Shown piece by piece: positions 9,392 to 17,858 of a DNA stretch of 64,000 nt. The position numbers and the translations under genes are program-made. Below the pieces are notes generated by a model. The model did no database searches. It was given only the letters and a program-made list of their open reading frames with translations, and had not been told where the DNA came from. This DNA is from Sediminicoccus rosea (GTDB lineage Bacteria > Pseudomonadota > Alphaproteobacteria > Acetobacterales > Acetobacteraceae): positions 4,799,001 to 4,863,000 of the forward strand of contig NZ_CP137852.1 of NCBI RefSeq assembly GCF_033547095.1, given 5' to 3'. Positions within the stretch are counted from its first letter, which is position 1. Each line of letters opens with the position of its first letter.

Positions 9392-9431
9392 GGCCAGGGA
9401 GAGTTACGCCCGTTATCCACAGGCCCTGGCC
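9392..9431 (+). promoter_or_regulatory. DnaA box inside an inverted repeat upstream of dnaB
   Basis: A perfect DnaA box (TTATCCACA) at 9413-9421 lies 48 bases before the dnaB start. It is framed by an 8-bp perfect inverted repeat, GGCCAGGG at 9392-9399 and CCCTGGCC at 9424-9431. The match to the TTATNCACA consensus is direct. A regulatory role for DnaA at dnaB is inference. Confidence 0.6.
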
Positions 9432-9469
9432 ATGGCGGCGGGCGGTGGGCGGGAGTATGGAGGGGGCAC

Positions 9470-10975
9470 ATGAACAACATTCCTCCGCCGCCGGACGACC
9501 GTGGGCTTTTCGGCCTCGGCTCGCGCCTGCCGCCCGCCAGCCTGGAGGCCGAGCAGGCGCTGCTCGGCGCGCTGCTCGCCAACAACAAGGCCTATGAGCG
9601 CGTCAGCGAGTTCCTGGAGGCCGAGCATTTCGCGGATGCCATCCATGGCCGCATCTACAGCGCCATCCGCCGCCGGGTGGAGAATGGCCAGCTGGCCGAT
9701 GCCGTCACCCTGCGCCACGAATTCGAGCACACCGGCGAGCTGGCCGAGGTCGGCGGCCCCGCCTATCTGGCGCAGCTGCTGGGCGCCATGGTCGGCATCG
9801 TCAATGCCGGCGAATACGGCAAGCTGATCCATGACTGCTACATCCGCCGCCAGCTGATCGACCTGGGCGAGCAGGTGGTGAACCGCGCCTATGGCTCCGA
9901 GCCGGAGCTGGAGGGCAAGCACCAGATCGAGGCAGCCGAACAGCAGCTCTTCGACCTCGCGACCGAGAAGGCGAGCGAGGGCGGCGCCATCAGCTTCGAG
10001 CGCGCGCTGATCCGCGCCGTCGAGATCGCCGCCAAGGCGAAGGAGAGCGGCGGCGGCGTCTCAGGCCTCTCGACCGGGCTGCGCGACCTCGACGCCAAGA
10101 TGGGCGGGCTGCACGACAGCGACCTGATGATCCTCGCCGGCCGCCCCGGCATGGGAAAGACCGCGCTCGCCACCAAGATCGCCTTCGGCGCGGCGCGCGC
10201 CCTGCTGCGCGAGGCGGAGGAGACCGGCGGCAAGCCCGGGCAGGTCGCGATCTTCTCGCTGGAAATGAGCGCCGACCAGCTGGCCAACCGCCTGCTCTCG
10301 GAAGCCAGCCGCATCCAGGGCGACCGCATCCGCCGCGGCGAGATCAGCCAGCGCGAATTCGACCATTTCGTCGGCGTCAGCCGCGAATTGTCGCAGCTGC
10401 CCATCCTGATCGACGACACGCCCGCCATCACGCTTTCGGCGCTGCGCACGCGCTGCCGGCGCATCCAGCGCACCAAGGGGCTGCGCTTCCTGGTGGTGGA
10501 CTACCTCCAGCTCATGCGGCCCGCCGCCGGCACGCGGCCGGAATCGCGCGTGCTGGAAATCAGCATGATCACCCAGGGGCTGAAGGCCATCGCGAAGGAG
10601 CTGTCCATCCCGGTGATGGCGCTGTCCCAGCTCTCGCGCGCGGTCGAGCAGCGCGAGGACAAGCGGCCGCAGCTGAGCGACCTGCGTGAATCCGGCTCGA
10701 TCGAGCAGGACGCGGACAGTGTTTCGTTCATCTACCGTGACGAATACTATTTGAAACAAAAAGAGCCCAAGATCACGAACTTCCCGGATGACGCGAAGTT
10801 CCAGGACGCCATGACCCGCTGGCAGCAGGACATGGAACGCGCCCACAGCAAGGCGGACCTCATCATCGCCAAGCAACGCCATGGCCCCACCGGGACCATC
10901 CCGCTCTTCTTCGAGGCCGAGTTCACCCGCTTCGGCGATCTCGACACCACGCATGAGCAAAGCTATGGCGATTGA
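9470..10975 (+). CDS. dnaB: replicative DNA helicase
   Basis: A 501-residue DnaB. The N-terminal domain begins PPASLEAEQALLGALL, the standard opening of the family, and is followed by a linker and the RecA-like helicase domain. Walker A GRPGMGKT lies at about residue 224, VVDYLQLM serves as Walker B, and QLSRAVEQR and DLRESGSIEQDAD follow. The ATG at 9470 has AGGGGG 3 to 9 bases upstream. DnaB unwinds the fork in 5' to 3' direction within the replisome. Its stop abuts the alr start with no spacer (TGA then ATG). Confidence 0.97.
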   Translation: MNNIPPPPDDRGLFGLGSRLPPASLEAEQALLGALLANNKAYERVSEFLEAEHFADAIHGRIYSAIRRRVENGQLADAVTLRHEFEHTGELAEVGGPAYLAQLLGAMVGIVNAGEYGKLIHDCYIRRQLIDLGEQVVNRAYGSEPELEGKHQIEAAEQQLFDLATEKASEGGAISFERALIRAVEIAAKAKESGGGVSGLSTGLRDLDAKMGGLHDSDLMILAGRPGMGKTALATKIAFGAARALLREAEETGGKPGQVAIFSLEMSADQLANRLLSEASRIQGDRIRRGEISQREFDHFVGVSRELSQLPILIDDTPAITLSALRTRCRRIQRTKGLRFLVVDYLQLMRPAAGTRPESRVLEISMITQGLKAIAKELSIPVMALSQLSRAVEQREDKRPQLSDLRESGSIEQDADSVSFIYRDEYYLKQKEPKITNFPDDAKFQDAMTRWQQDMERAHSKADLIIAKQRHGPTGTIPLFFEAEFTRFGDLDTTHEQSYGD

Positions 10976-12016
10976 ATGCCCCATGGCCTTTTGACCATTG
11001 ATTGCGGCGCGGTGGTGCGGAACTGGCGCCGGCTCTGCGAAACCCATGCGGGCGGCGCCGTCGCCGCCGTGCTGAAGGCCGATGCCTATGGGCTGGGCGC
11101 CGCCCCCATCGCGCGCGCGCTGCGCGATGCCGGCTGCCGGCATTTCTTCGTCGCCACGGTGGAGGAGGGCGAAGCCCTGCGCGCCACGCTGGGCGAGGGC
11201 CCCATGGTCGCGGTGCTGGGCGGCTTCCCGGCCGGCAAGCACGCGGGACTGACGCCCGTGCTCAACAGCCTCGATGACGTCGCGGCCCATTCGGGCCCGG
11301 CCATCCTGCATGTGGACAGCGGCATGTCCCGCCTCGGCCTCGCGCTGGATGAGCTGGAGAAGCTGGCGGATAACCCGGCGCTGCTGGACGGTCTCGAGAT
11401 CCTCTATGTGATGACGCATCTCGCCGCGGCGGAGGATCCGCAGCATCCGTTGAACCTCGTGCAGCTCACGCGCTTCAACGAGGCCTGCCTGCGCCTGCCG
11501 CGGGCGCGGCGCAGCATCGCCAATTCCTCGGGCATCTTCCTCGGCCCCCGCTTCGGCAGCGAGCTGGCGCGGCCGGGTGCCGCGCTCTACGGCCTGAACC
11601 CGACGCCGGGGCGCCCCAACCCGATGGAGCCGGTCTTCACCCTGACGGGTCAGGTCCTGCAATTGCGGAACATCCCGCCCGGCCAGACGGTGGGCTACGG
11701 CGGCGCTTGGCTCGCGACCCGGCCGAGCCGCATCGCCACCATCGGCATCGGCTATGCCGACGGGCTGCCGCGCGCGCTGGAGGGCCGGCTCAAGGGCCGC
11801 TATCGCGGTCAGGAATTCCCGATGGTCGGCCGCGTCTCGATGGACCTGATGACCTTCGACGTGACCGGCATCCGCGCCATGAAGGCGGGCCGCTGGATCG
11901 AGATCATCGGCCCGCACCAGGATGCCGACATGGTGGCCGGCATGGCGGGCACCATCGGCTATGAACTGCTGACCTCGCTCGGCCGGCGCTTCCGGCGGGA
12001 CTACCTCCCGGCATGA
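10976..12016 (+). CDS. alr: alanine racemase
   Basis: A 346-residue PLP enzyme that makes D-alanine for peptidoglycan. The PLP lysine is in AVLKADAYGLGA near the N-terminus, the catalytic tyrosine region is in GYGGAW, and GRVSMDLMTFDVT is the conserved C-terminal segment. It is a little shorter than most Alr proteins (about 360). The start codon follows the dnaB stop directly, so translation is probably coupled. The end overlaps mlaE by 4 bases. Confidence 0.95.
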   Translation: MPHGLLTIDCGAVVRNWRRLCETHAGGAVAAVLKADAYGLGAAPIARALRDAGCRHFFVATVEEGEALRATLGEGPMVAVLGGFPAGKHAGLTPVLNSLDDVAAHSGPAILHVDSGMSRLGLALDELEKLADNPALLDGLEILYVMTHLAAAEDPQHPLNLVQLTRFNEACLRLPRARRSIANSSGIFLGPRFGSELARPGAALYGLNPTPGRPNPMEPVFTLTGQVLQLRNIPPGQTVGYGGAWLATRPSRIATIGIGYADGLPRALEGRLKGRYRGQEFPMVGRVSMDLMTFDVTGIRAMKAGRWIEIIGPHQDADMVAGMAGTIGYELLTSLGRRFRRDYLPA

Positions 12017-12798
12017 CCCGCTTCCTCGACGCGCTCGCGCTGATCGGGCGCGGCCTGATCGGCGCCTGCCGCACCCTTGGCGATGTCGCGATCTTCGCGG
12101 CGGTGGGAGTTTCGCACCTGGTGCGGCCGCCCTTCCACTTCCGGCAATTCTGGCGGCATTTCGTCGAGATCGCCTATTTCTCGTTGCCCGTGGTGGCGCT
12201 CACGGCGCTCTTCACCGGCATGGTGCTGGCGCTGCAGAGCTTCACCGGCTTCTCCCGCTTCAACGCCGAGAGCGCCATCGCCAGCGTGGTGGTGCTCTCC
12301 GTCACGCGCGAATTGGGGCCGGTGCTGGCGGCGCTGATGGTGGCGGGCCGGATCGGCGCGGCCATGGCGGCCGAGATCGGCACGATGCGCGTGACAGACC
12401 AGGTGGATGCGCTGACCACGCTCTCGACCGACCCGATGAAATACCTCGTCACGCCGCGGCTGCTGGCGGCGACGCTGGCCATGCCGCTGCTGGTGATCGT
12501 GGCGAACATCCTGGGCGTGCTGGGCGGCTTCCTGATCGGCACGGTGAAGCTCGGCTTCGTCGCGCAGACCTATCTCGACAACACCTGGGACGTGCTGGAG
12601 GTGATGGACGTGGTCAGCGGCCTGGTGAAGGCCGCCGTCTTCGGCTTCATCATCGCGCTGATGGGCAGCTGGTGCGGCTACAACAGCAAGGGCGGCGCGC
12701 AGGGCGTGGGCCAGGCGACGACGGCGGCGGTGGTGGCCTCCTCCATCCTCATCCTCGCGCTGGACTATGTGATCACCGAGGCGTTCTTCTCGCGATGA
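12013..12798 (+). CDS. mlaE: MlaE family lipid ABC transporter permease
   Basis: A 261-residue inner-membrane protein with five or six hydrophobic segments. The signature includes FTGMVLALQSF, ESAIASVVVLSVTRELGPVLAALMVAGRIGAAM and EIGTMRVTDQVDAL, all typical of the MlaE permease that moves phospholipids between the outer and inner membranes. It overlaps both alr (ATGA) and mlaF (ATGA). The substrate-binding MlaD and periplasmic MlaC genes do not follow here. Confidence 0.93.
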   Translation: MTRFLDALALIGRGLIGACRTLGDVAIFAAVGVSHLVRPPFHFRQFWRHFVEIAYFSLPVVALTALFTGMVLALQSFTGFSRFNAESAIASVVVLSVTRELGPVLAALMVAGRIGAAMAAEIGTMRVTDQVDALTTLSTDPMKYLVTPRLLAATLAMPLLVIVANILGVLGGFLIGTVKLGFVAQTYLDNTWDVLEVMDVVSGLVKAAVFGFIIALMGSWCGYNSKGGAQGVGQATTAAVVASSILILALDYVITEAFFSR

Positions 12799-13574
12799 GC
12801 ACCTCCACCACCCCCAAGATCCGGCTGCGCGGGCTGCAGAAATCCTTCGGGCCGAAGCGCGTGCTGGATGGCGTGGACCTCGATGTCCGCGCGGGCCATT
12901 CCATGGTGCTGCTGGGCGGTTCGGGCTCCGGCAAGTCGGTCACCATCAAGTGCATCCTCGGCCTCGTCACGCCCGATGAGGGGCTGATCGAGGTGGACGG
13001 GCAGGACATCTCGAAGCTCTCGCGGCGGGACCGGACGGCGCTGCGGGACCGCATCGGCATGCTGTTCCAGAATGGCGCGCTGTTCGACAGCCTGCCGGTC
13101 TGGGAGAATGTCTGCTTCAAGCTGCTGGCGCAGAAGCGCATCACCCGTGCGGCCGCGCGCGACAAGGCGGCCGAGGTGCTGGCCCAGGTGGGCCTTGCCG
13201 CCAGCGTGGGCGACCTCTCGCCGGCCGAGCTTTCGGGCGGCATGCAGAAGCGCGTGGCGCTGGCCCGCGCGGTGGCCTCGGCCCCCGACATCATCTTCTT
13301 CGACGAGCCCACCACCGGCCTCGATCCCATCATGGGCGCGGTGATTGACGGCCTGATCGTGGATTGCGTGGAGCGGCTGGGCGCCACCGCCTTCTCCATC
13401 ACGCATGACATGGCGAGCGCGCGCCGCATCGGCGATGACGCGGCGATGATCCACAAGGGAAGGATCGTCTGGACCGGCAGCGCCGAGAAGCTTGGCGAGA
13501 CGGGCAATGCCATGGTGGACCAGTTCGCGCGCGGCGAGCGCGAGGGGCCGATCCAGATGGAATTGCGCAAGTAG
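12795..13574 (+). CDS. mlaF: MlaF family lipid ABC transporter ATPase
   Basis: A 259-residue ABC ATPase read from the ATG at 12795. Walker A is GGSGSGKS, the signature is LSGGMQKR, Walker B is IIFFDEPTTG, and the switch His lies in SITHDM. LSGGMQKRVALARA is the form usual in MlaF. It powers the MlaE permease in retrograde phospholipid transport. The start overlaps the mlaE stop, which shows coupling. The next gene converges from 13585, so this operon ends here. Confidence 0.93.
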   Translation: MSTSTTPKIRLRGLQKSFGPKRVLDGVDLDVRAGHSMVLLGGSGSGKSVTIKCILGLVTPDEGLIEVDGQDISKLSRRDRTALRDRIGMLFQNGALFDSLPVWENVCFKLLAQKRITRAAARDKAAEVLAQVGLAASVGDLSPAELSGGMQKRVALARAVASAPDIIFFDEPTTGLDPIMGAVIDGLIVDCVERLGATAFSITHDMASARRIGDDAAMIHKGRIVWTGSAEKLGETGNAMVDQFARGEREGPIQMELRK

Positions 13575-13584
13575 GGCTACCGCC

Positions 13585-15477
13585 TCAGGAGGCGCGCGCC
13601 GCCTCGATGATCTCGCGGAAGAGGCGGGCCGGCAGGGTGCCGCCGCGCACGTCATCCATCCCCGTATTGTCGTCATTGCCGAGCCAGACGCCGATGACGA
13701 GCGGGCCCGAGGGCAGTTGCACGAAGCCCATGAACCAGGCATCGCGATAGTCCTGCGTCGTGCCGGTCTTGCCGCCGGTGACCAGGCCCGGCATGGCGGC
13801 GGCGCGGCCGGTGCCGTTGCGGACCACGCTCACCATCATGTTCCGCATGCGCTCGGCGGCCTCGGCGCTGATGACCTGGGCGGGCTCGGTGCGGGGCACG
13901 GGAAGCGCGCGGCCCTCCGCCTCGACGCGCTGCATGCCGTAGGGGGTGATGCGCCGCCCGCCATTGACCATCGCGGCATAGCCGGCGGCGAGGTCGATCA
14001 GCTTCACCTCGCCCGTGCCGAGCGCGATGGAGGCATCGCGCGGGAAGCGGCCATTCACGCCGAGGCGCATGGCGACATCGGCCACCCCGCGCGGCCCGCC
14101 GCCCATCTGCATGACGCGCACGGCCGAGGTGTTGACCGAATGGGCGAAGGCCTCATCCAGCGTGATCGAGCCGCGCGTGCGCCAATGTCCGTTGGACGGC
14201 GACCAGCGGCCCATCTGCAGCGGCCCGTCGCTCACCTGGTCGAAGGGGGATGCGCCGTGCTCCAGCGCCGCCAGATAGACCATCGCCTTGAAGGTGGAGC
14301 CCGGCTGGCGGCGCGCATCGGTCGCGCGGTTGAAGGGGCTGCGGCGGAAGTCGCGCCCGCCCGCCATGGCGCGCACCGCGCCCGTATTGGCATCGAGCAC
14401 GACAACGGCGCCCTGCCCCACCCGCGCCTCGCGCCCCGCCTGGTCGAGCAGCGCGGCCAGGCGGGATTCCACCGCATTCTGCCAGCGCGGATCAAGCGTG
14501 GTGCGGATGACGAGGTCGGCGCTGCCGGGGAAGGCGCTGGGGATGTCCTCGAAGATCCAGTCGGCGAACCAGCCGCCGTTGCGCGAGGGGCGCGGCGGGA
14601 TGGTCATCTCCTGCACGGCGCGCTCCATCTGCTCCGCCGTGATGGCGCCGGTGGCGACCATGGCGGCCAGCACGTCCCGCGCGCGGGCCATGGCGCCGTC
14701 GGGGTTGGCGCGCGGGCTGTAGCGCGAGGGCGCCTGCGGCAGGCCGGCCAGGATGGCGGCCTGGGGCAGCGTGAGCCGCCGCGCCGAGACGCCGAAATAG
14801 AGCCGCGCGGCCGCATCCACCCCATAGGCGCCGCCGCCGAGATAGACGCGGTTCAGGTAGATCTCGAGCAGCTGGTCCTTCGTGAAGCGGTTCTCGAGCC
14901 AGAGTGCCATCAGCGCTTCCTGCACCTTGCGCCGCGTGCTGCGGGCCGGGCTGAGGAAGAGATTCTTGGCCAGCTGCTGGGTGAGCGTGGAGCCGCCCTG
15001 CACCACCTCGCCCGCGTTCCAATTGGCATAGGCGGCACGGGCCAGGCCGATCACGTCCAGGCCGAAATGCTGGTGGAAGCGGCGATCCTCGATGGCGAGC
15101 AGGGCGGCGGGCAGGTGCGGCGGCAGGTCGCGCAGGCGCAGCGTCTCGCCATAGAGATCGCCCTGGGTGCCGAGCAGCCCGCCCTCGGCCGTCTGCAGGG
15201 TGACGCTGGGGCGGCGCTGATGCGTCAGCGCCGTATCGGCGCGGGGCATGTCATGCGTGAACCAGATCAGCAGCGCGCCGGCCGCGAGCAGGCCCCAGAT
15301 GAGCAGGATGATGGCCGCCCGGAGCAGCATCCCGCCCAGGCTGCGGCGGCGCTTCGACGGCGCGGCGGCGCGCCCGCTGGATTTTGGCCCGCTCGGGGGG
15401 GACCGTGGTTCGACCCGGGGGGAGGGCCGGCTGGCAGGGGCCGGGGTTCGCAGCCTTGCGGCCGCCACTCTCGGCAT
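13585..15477 (-). CDS. class A penicillin-binding protein (PBP1 family)
   Basis: A 630-residue bifunctional peptidoglycan synthase. A basic, Pro-rich cytoplasmic N-terminus leads to one membrane anchor (about residues 50-72). The GT51 glycosyltransferase domain follows, with EDRRFHQHFGLD and GGSTLTQQLAKNLF. The transpeptidase domain has the nucleophile serine in PGSTFK, SVN as the second motif and KTGTT as the third. It polymerises and cross-links glycan strands in the periplasm. It lacks the long insert of PBP1A and is nearer in length to PBP1C or short PBP1A types. It diverges from accD. Confidence 0.93.
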   Translation of the reverse strand: MPRVAAARLRTPAPASRPSPRVEPRSPPSGPKSSGRAAAPSKRRRSLGGMLLRAAIILLIWGLLAAGALLIWFTHDMPRADTALTHQRRPSVTLQTAEGGLLGTQGDLYGETLRLRDLPPHLPAALLAIEDRRFHQHFGLDVIGLARAAYANWNAGEVVQGGSTLTQQLAKNLFLSPARSTRRKVQEALMALWLENRFTKDQLLEIYLNRVYLGGGAYGVDAAARLYFGVSARRLTLPQAAILAGLPQAPSRYSPRANPDGAMARARDVLAAMVATGAITAEQMERAVQEMTIPPRPSRNGGWFADWIFEDIPSAFPGSADLVIRTTLDPRWQNAVESRLAALLDQAGREARVGQGAVVVLDANTGAVRAMAGGRDFRRSPFNRATDARRQPGSTFKAMVYLAALEHGASPFDQVSDGPLQMGRWSPSNGHWRTRGSITLDEAFAHSVNTSAVRVMQMGGGPRGVADVAMRLGVNGRFPRDASIALGTGEVKLIDLAAGYAAMVNGGRRITPYGMQRVEAEGRALPVPRTEPAQVISAEAAERMRNMMVSVVRNGTGRAAAMPGLVTGGKTGTTQDYRDAWFMGFVQLPSGPLVIGVWLGNDDNTGMDDVRGGTLPARLFREIIEAARAS

Positions 15478-15594
15478 GGCGAGGCTTTAGCATGGCGGGC
15501 GGGCCGGTGCATCAGGGAGTTTGGGGCGGGCCCTCCCCGCTTGACCCGCGCCCCCCGTCCCGCCATCTCCATCCCGTCGCAGCGTCCGGAGCAT

Positions 15595-15704
15595 CCGGCC
15601 GCACAGCGGCCGGCGCGCCGCGCCCGCCCTCCCCGCCCGCCGCACCCCATGCGGCGCGAAGGCAAGGCGGCGGAGCCGCCGCCCGCCGTCTGAGGGCAGA
15701 TAAA
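15595..15704 (+). repeat. three-hairpin element, copy 1 (upstream of accD)
   Basis: Three consecutive hairpins: CCGGCCGC/GCGGCCGG at 15595-15613, CGCCGCA/TGCGGCG at 15638-15656 and GGCGGC-GGA-GCCGCC at 15666-15680. They are followed by TGAGGGCAGA at 15691-15700, just before the accD ATG at 15706. A second copy with the same plan lies at 63672-63752. Stem sequences differ but pairing, the GGA loop of the third hairpin and the TGAGGGCAGA tail are kept. Confidence 0.7.
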
Positions 15705-15705
15705 G

Positions 15706-16575
15706 ATGAACTGGATTTCCGAGTGGGCGCTGCCCAAGATCAAGACGCTCTTCGGCACCTCGCGCGAGATGCCGGACAATCTCTGGCACCAGTGCCCGAG
15801 CTGCCAGAAGATGATCTTCCAGACGGACCTGGAGAAGAACCTCCGCGTCTGCACCCATTGCGGCCACCACATGCGCCTCTCGGCCAAGCAGCGGCTCGAC
15901 GCCACGCTGGATGAGGGCTGGCAGAAGATCGAGCTGCCCAAGGCGCCGGCCGATCCGCTGCGCTTCCGCGACCAGCGCCGCTATTCCGAACGCCTGCGCG
16001 ATGCCCAGACCAAGTCCGGCATGGATGACGCGGTGGTGGTGGGCCATGGGCAGATCGAGGGCCAGCGCGCCGTCGTCGCCGTCTTCGAATTCGCCTTCAT
16101 GGGCGGCTCCATGGGCGCCGGCGTGGGCGAGGCCATCGTCACCGCCGCGCGGCTGGCCGTGCTGCAGGATGCGCCGCTGATCGTCTTCGCCAGCTCCGGC
16201 GGCGCACGCATGCAGGAGGGCGCCGTCAGCCTCATGCAGATGCCGCGCACCGTGATCGCAACGCAGATGGTGAAGGATGCGGGCCTGCCCTTCATCGTCG
16301 TGCTGTGCGACCCGACGACGGGCGGCGTCACCGCCAGCTTCGCCATGCTGGGCGACATCCAGATCGCCGAGCCGGGTGCCCTCATCGGCTTCGCCGGGGC
16401 GCGCGTGATCGAGCAGACGGTGCGCGAGAAGCTGCCCGAGGGCTTCCAGCGCGCCGAATACCTGCTGGAGCACGGCATCCTCGACATGGTGGTGAAGCGC
16501 GCCGAGATGCGCGAGACGCTGGCGCGCGTCATCCGCCTGCTGCGCGCCGCCGAGGAAGCGCCGGCCGCCGCATGA
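15706..16575 (+). CDS. accD: acetyl-CoA carboxylase carboxyltransferase subunit beta
   Basis: A 289-residue subunit. The N-terminal zinc ribbon is CPSC...CTHC (about residues 28-50), followed by the crotonase-fold carboxyltransferase domain with SSGGARMQEG and GVTASFAMLGD. With AccA it transfers the carboxyl group from biotin to acetyl-CoA, the first step of fatty acid synthesis. It overlaps folC by 4 bases, the accD-folC order common in proteobacteria. Its leader carries the three-hairpin element. Confidence 0.97.
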   Translation: MNWISEWALPKIKTLFGTSREMPDNLWHQCPSCQKMIFQTDLEKNLRVCTHCGHHMRLSAKQRLDATLDEGWQKIELPKAPADPLRFRDQRRYSERLRDAQTKSGMDDAVVVGHGQIEGQRAVVAVFEFAFMGGSMGAGVGEAIVTAARLAVLQDAPLIVFASSGGARMQEGAVSLMQMPRTVIATQMVKDAGLPFIVVLCDPTTGGVTASFAMLGDIQIAEPGALIGFAGARVIEQTVREKLPEGFQRAEYLLEHGILDMVVKRAEMRETLARVIRLLRAAEEAPAAA

Positions 16576-17858
16576 CCGGCGCAACAGCGGGCCGTTCGGA
16601 GGCCATCATCGAGCGGATGCACGCGCTGCATCCGAAGCTGATCGATTTGAGCCTGGGGCGTCTCGAAGCCCTGCTCGGCAAACTCGGCCATCCGGAGCGG
16701 CGGCTGCCGCCCGTGGTGCATGTGGCCGGCACCAACGGCAAGGGCAGCACCTGCGCCTTCCTGCGCGCCATCGGCGAGGCGGCCGGGCAGCGCGTGCATG
16801 TCTACACCTCGCCGCACCTGGTCCGCTTCCATGAGCGCATCCGCCTCGCCGGCGAACTGGTCGGCGAGGAGGCGCTGAGCGACGCGCTCGAGGAGGTGGA
16901 GCGGGTGAATGGCGAGACGCCGATCACCGTCTTCGAGATCACCACCGCCGTCGCCTTGCTGCTGTTCAGCCGCGTCCCGGCCGACCTGCTGGTGCTGGAG
17001 GTGGGGCTCGGCGGGCGCTTCGACGCGACCAATGTCATCGCCGCCCCGGCGGCCACGGCGATCGCCAGCATCTCCATGGACCACATGGATTTCCTGGGCG
17101 ACACGATCGGCAAGATCGCCTTCGAGAAGGCCGGAATCATCAAGCCCGGCGTGCCCTGCGCCACCGGGCGGCAGCAGGATGAGGCGCTCTCGGTCATCGC
17201 CGCCCGCGCGGCCGAACTGGGCGCGCCGCTGCTGGCGCGGGATGCGGCCTGGCGGATGGAGCGCGAGGGCACGGGGCATCGCTTCACCGATGGCCAGGGC
17301 ACGATCCTCCTGCCCGAGCTCGGGCTGCGCGGCGCGCACCAGCCGGACAATGCCGGCATCGCCATCGCCGCGCTCCGTGCCTGGAAACCGGCCTGGCTGA
17401 GCGAGGACGCCATCATCCGCGGCGCGGCGGCGGCCGAATGGCCGGCACGCATGCAGCGGCTGCGCGGGCGCCTCGCCCCGCCCGCCCCCTGGGAGCTCTG
17501 GCTGGATGGCGGGCACAATGCCGGCGCCGGCCAGGCCCTGGCGGCGACGCTCACGGAATTCCGGGATCGCCCGCTGCACCTCGTCATCGGCATGAAGCAG
17601 GGCAAGACGGCGGCGGGCTTCATGGCGCCCATCCTGCCGCTCGCCAGCAGCGTCACGGCCGTGGCCGAGCCCGGGCAGCACCTGGCGATGACGGTGGACG
17701 ACATCGTCGCGGCGAGCGGCGGCGTGGCCAAGCCGGGGCCGGATGTGCGGGCGGCGCTCACGCGGATCCTGGCGGAGGAAGCGCCGGGGCGCGTGCTGAT
17801 CTGCGGCAGCCTCTACCTCGCGGGTGAGGTGCTGAAGCTGGACGCCGCCGCTACTTGA
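16572..17858 (+). CDS. folC: bifunctional folylpolyglutamate / dihydrofolate synthase
   Basis: A 428-residue Mur-ligase-like enzyme starting at the ATG that overlaps the accD stop. The ATP loop is GTNGKGST (in HVAGTNGKGSTCAF), and LEVGLGGRFDATN and SMDHMDFLGDTI are typical FolC segments. It adds glutamate to dihydropteroate and folates in the cytoplasm. The 3' end overlaps the convergent SH3 gene by 8 bases. Confidence 0.95.
   Translation: MTGATAGRSEAIIERMHALHPKLIDLSLGRLEALLGKLGHPERRLPPVVHVAGTNGKGSTCAFLRAIGEAAGQRVHVYTSPHLVRFHERIRLAGELVGEEALSDALEEVERVNGETPITVFEITTAVALLLFSRVPADLLVLEVGLGGRFDATNVIAAPAATAIASISMDHMDFLGDTIGKIAFEKAGIIKPGVPCATGRQQDEALSVIAARAAELGAPLLARDAAWRMEREGTGHRFTDGQGTILLPELGLRGAHQPDNAGIAIAALRAWKPAWLSEDAIIRGAAAAEWPARMQRLRGRLAPPAPWELWLDGGHNAGAGQALAATLTEFRDRPLHLVIGMKQGKTAAGFMAPILPLASSVTAVAEPGQHLAMTVDDIVAASGGVAKPGPDVRAALTRILAEEAPGRVLICGSLYLAGEVLKLDAAAT

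Noticed and set aside
13492-15693. A 733-codon plus-strand open frame opposite the penicillin-binding protein
   Set aside because: The PBP has all catalytic motifs on the minus strand; the plus frame has none.
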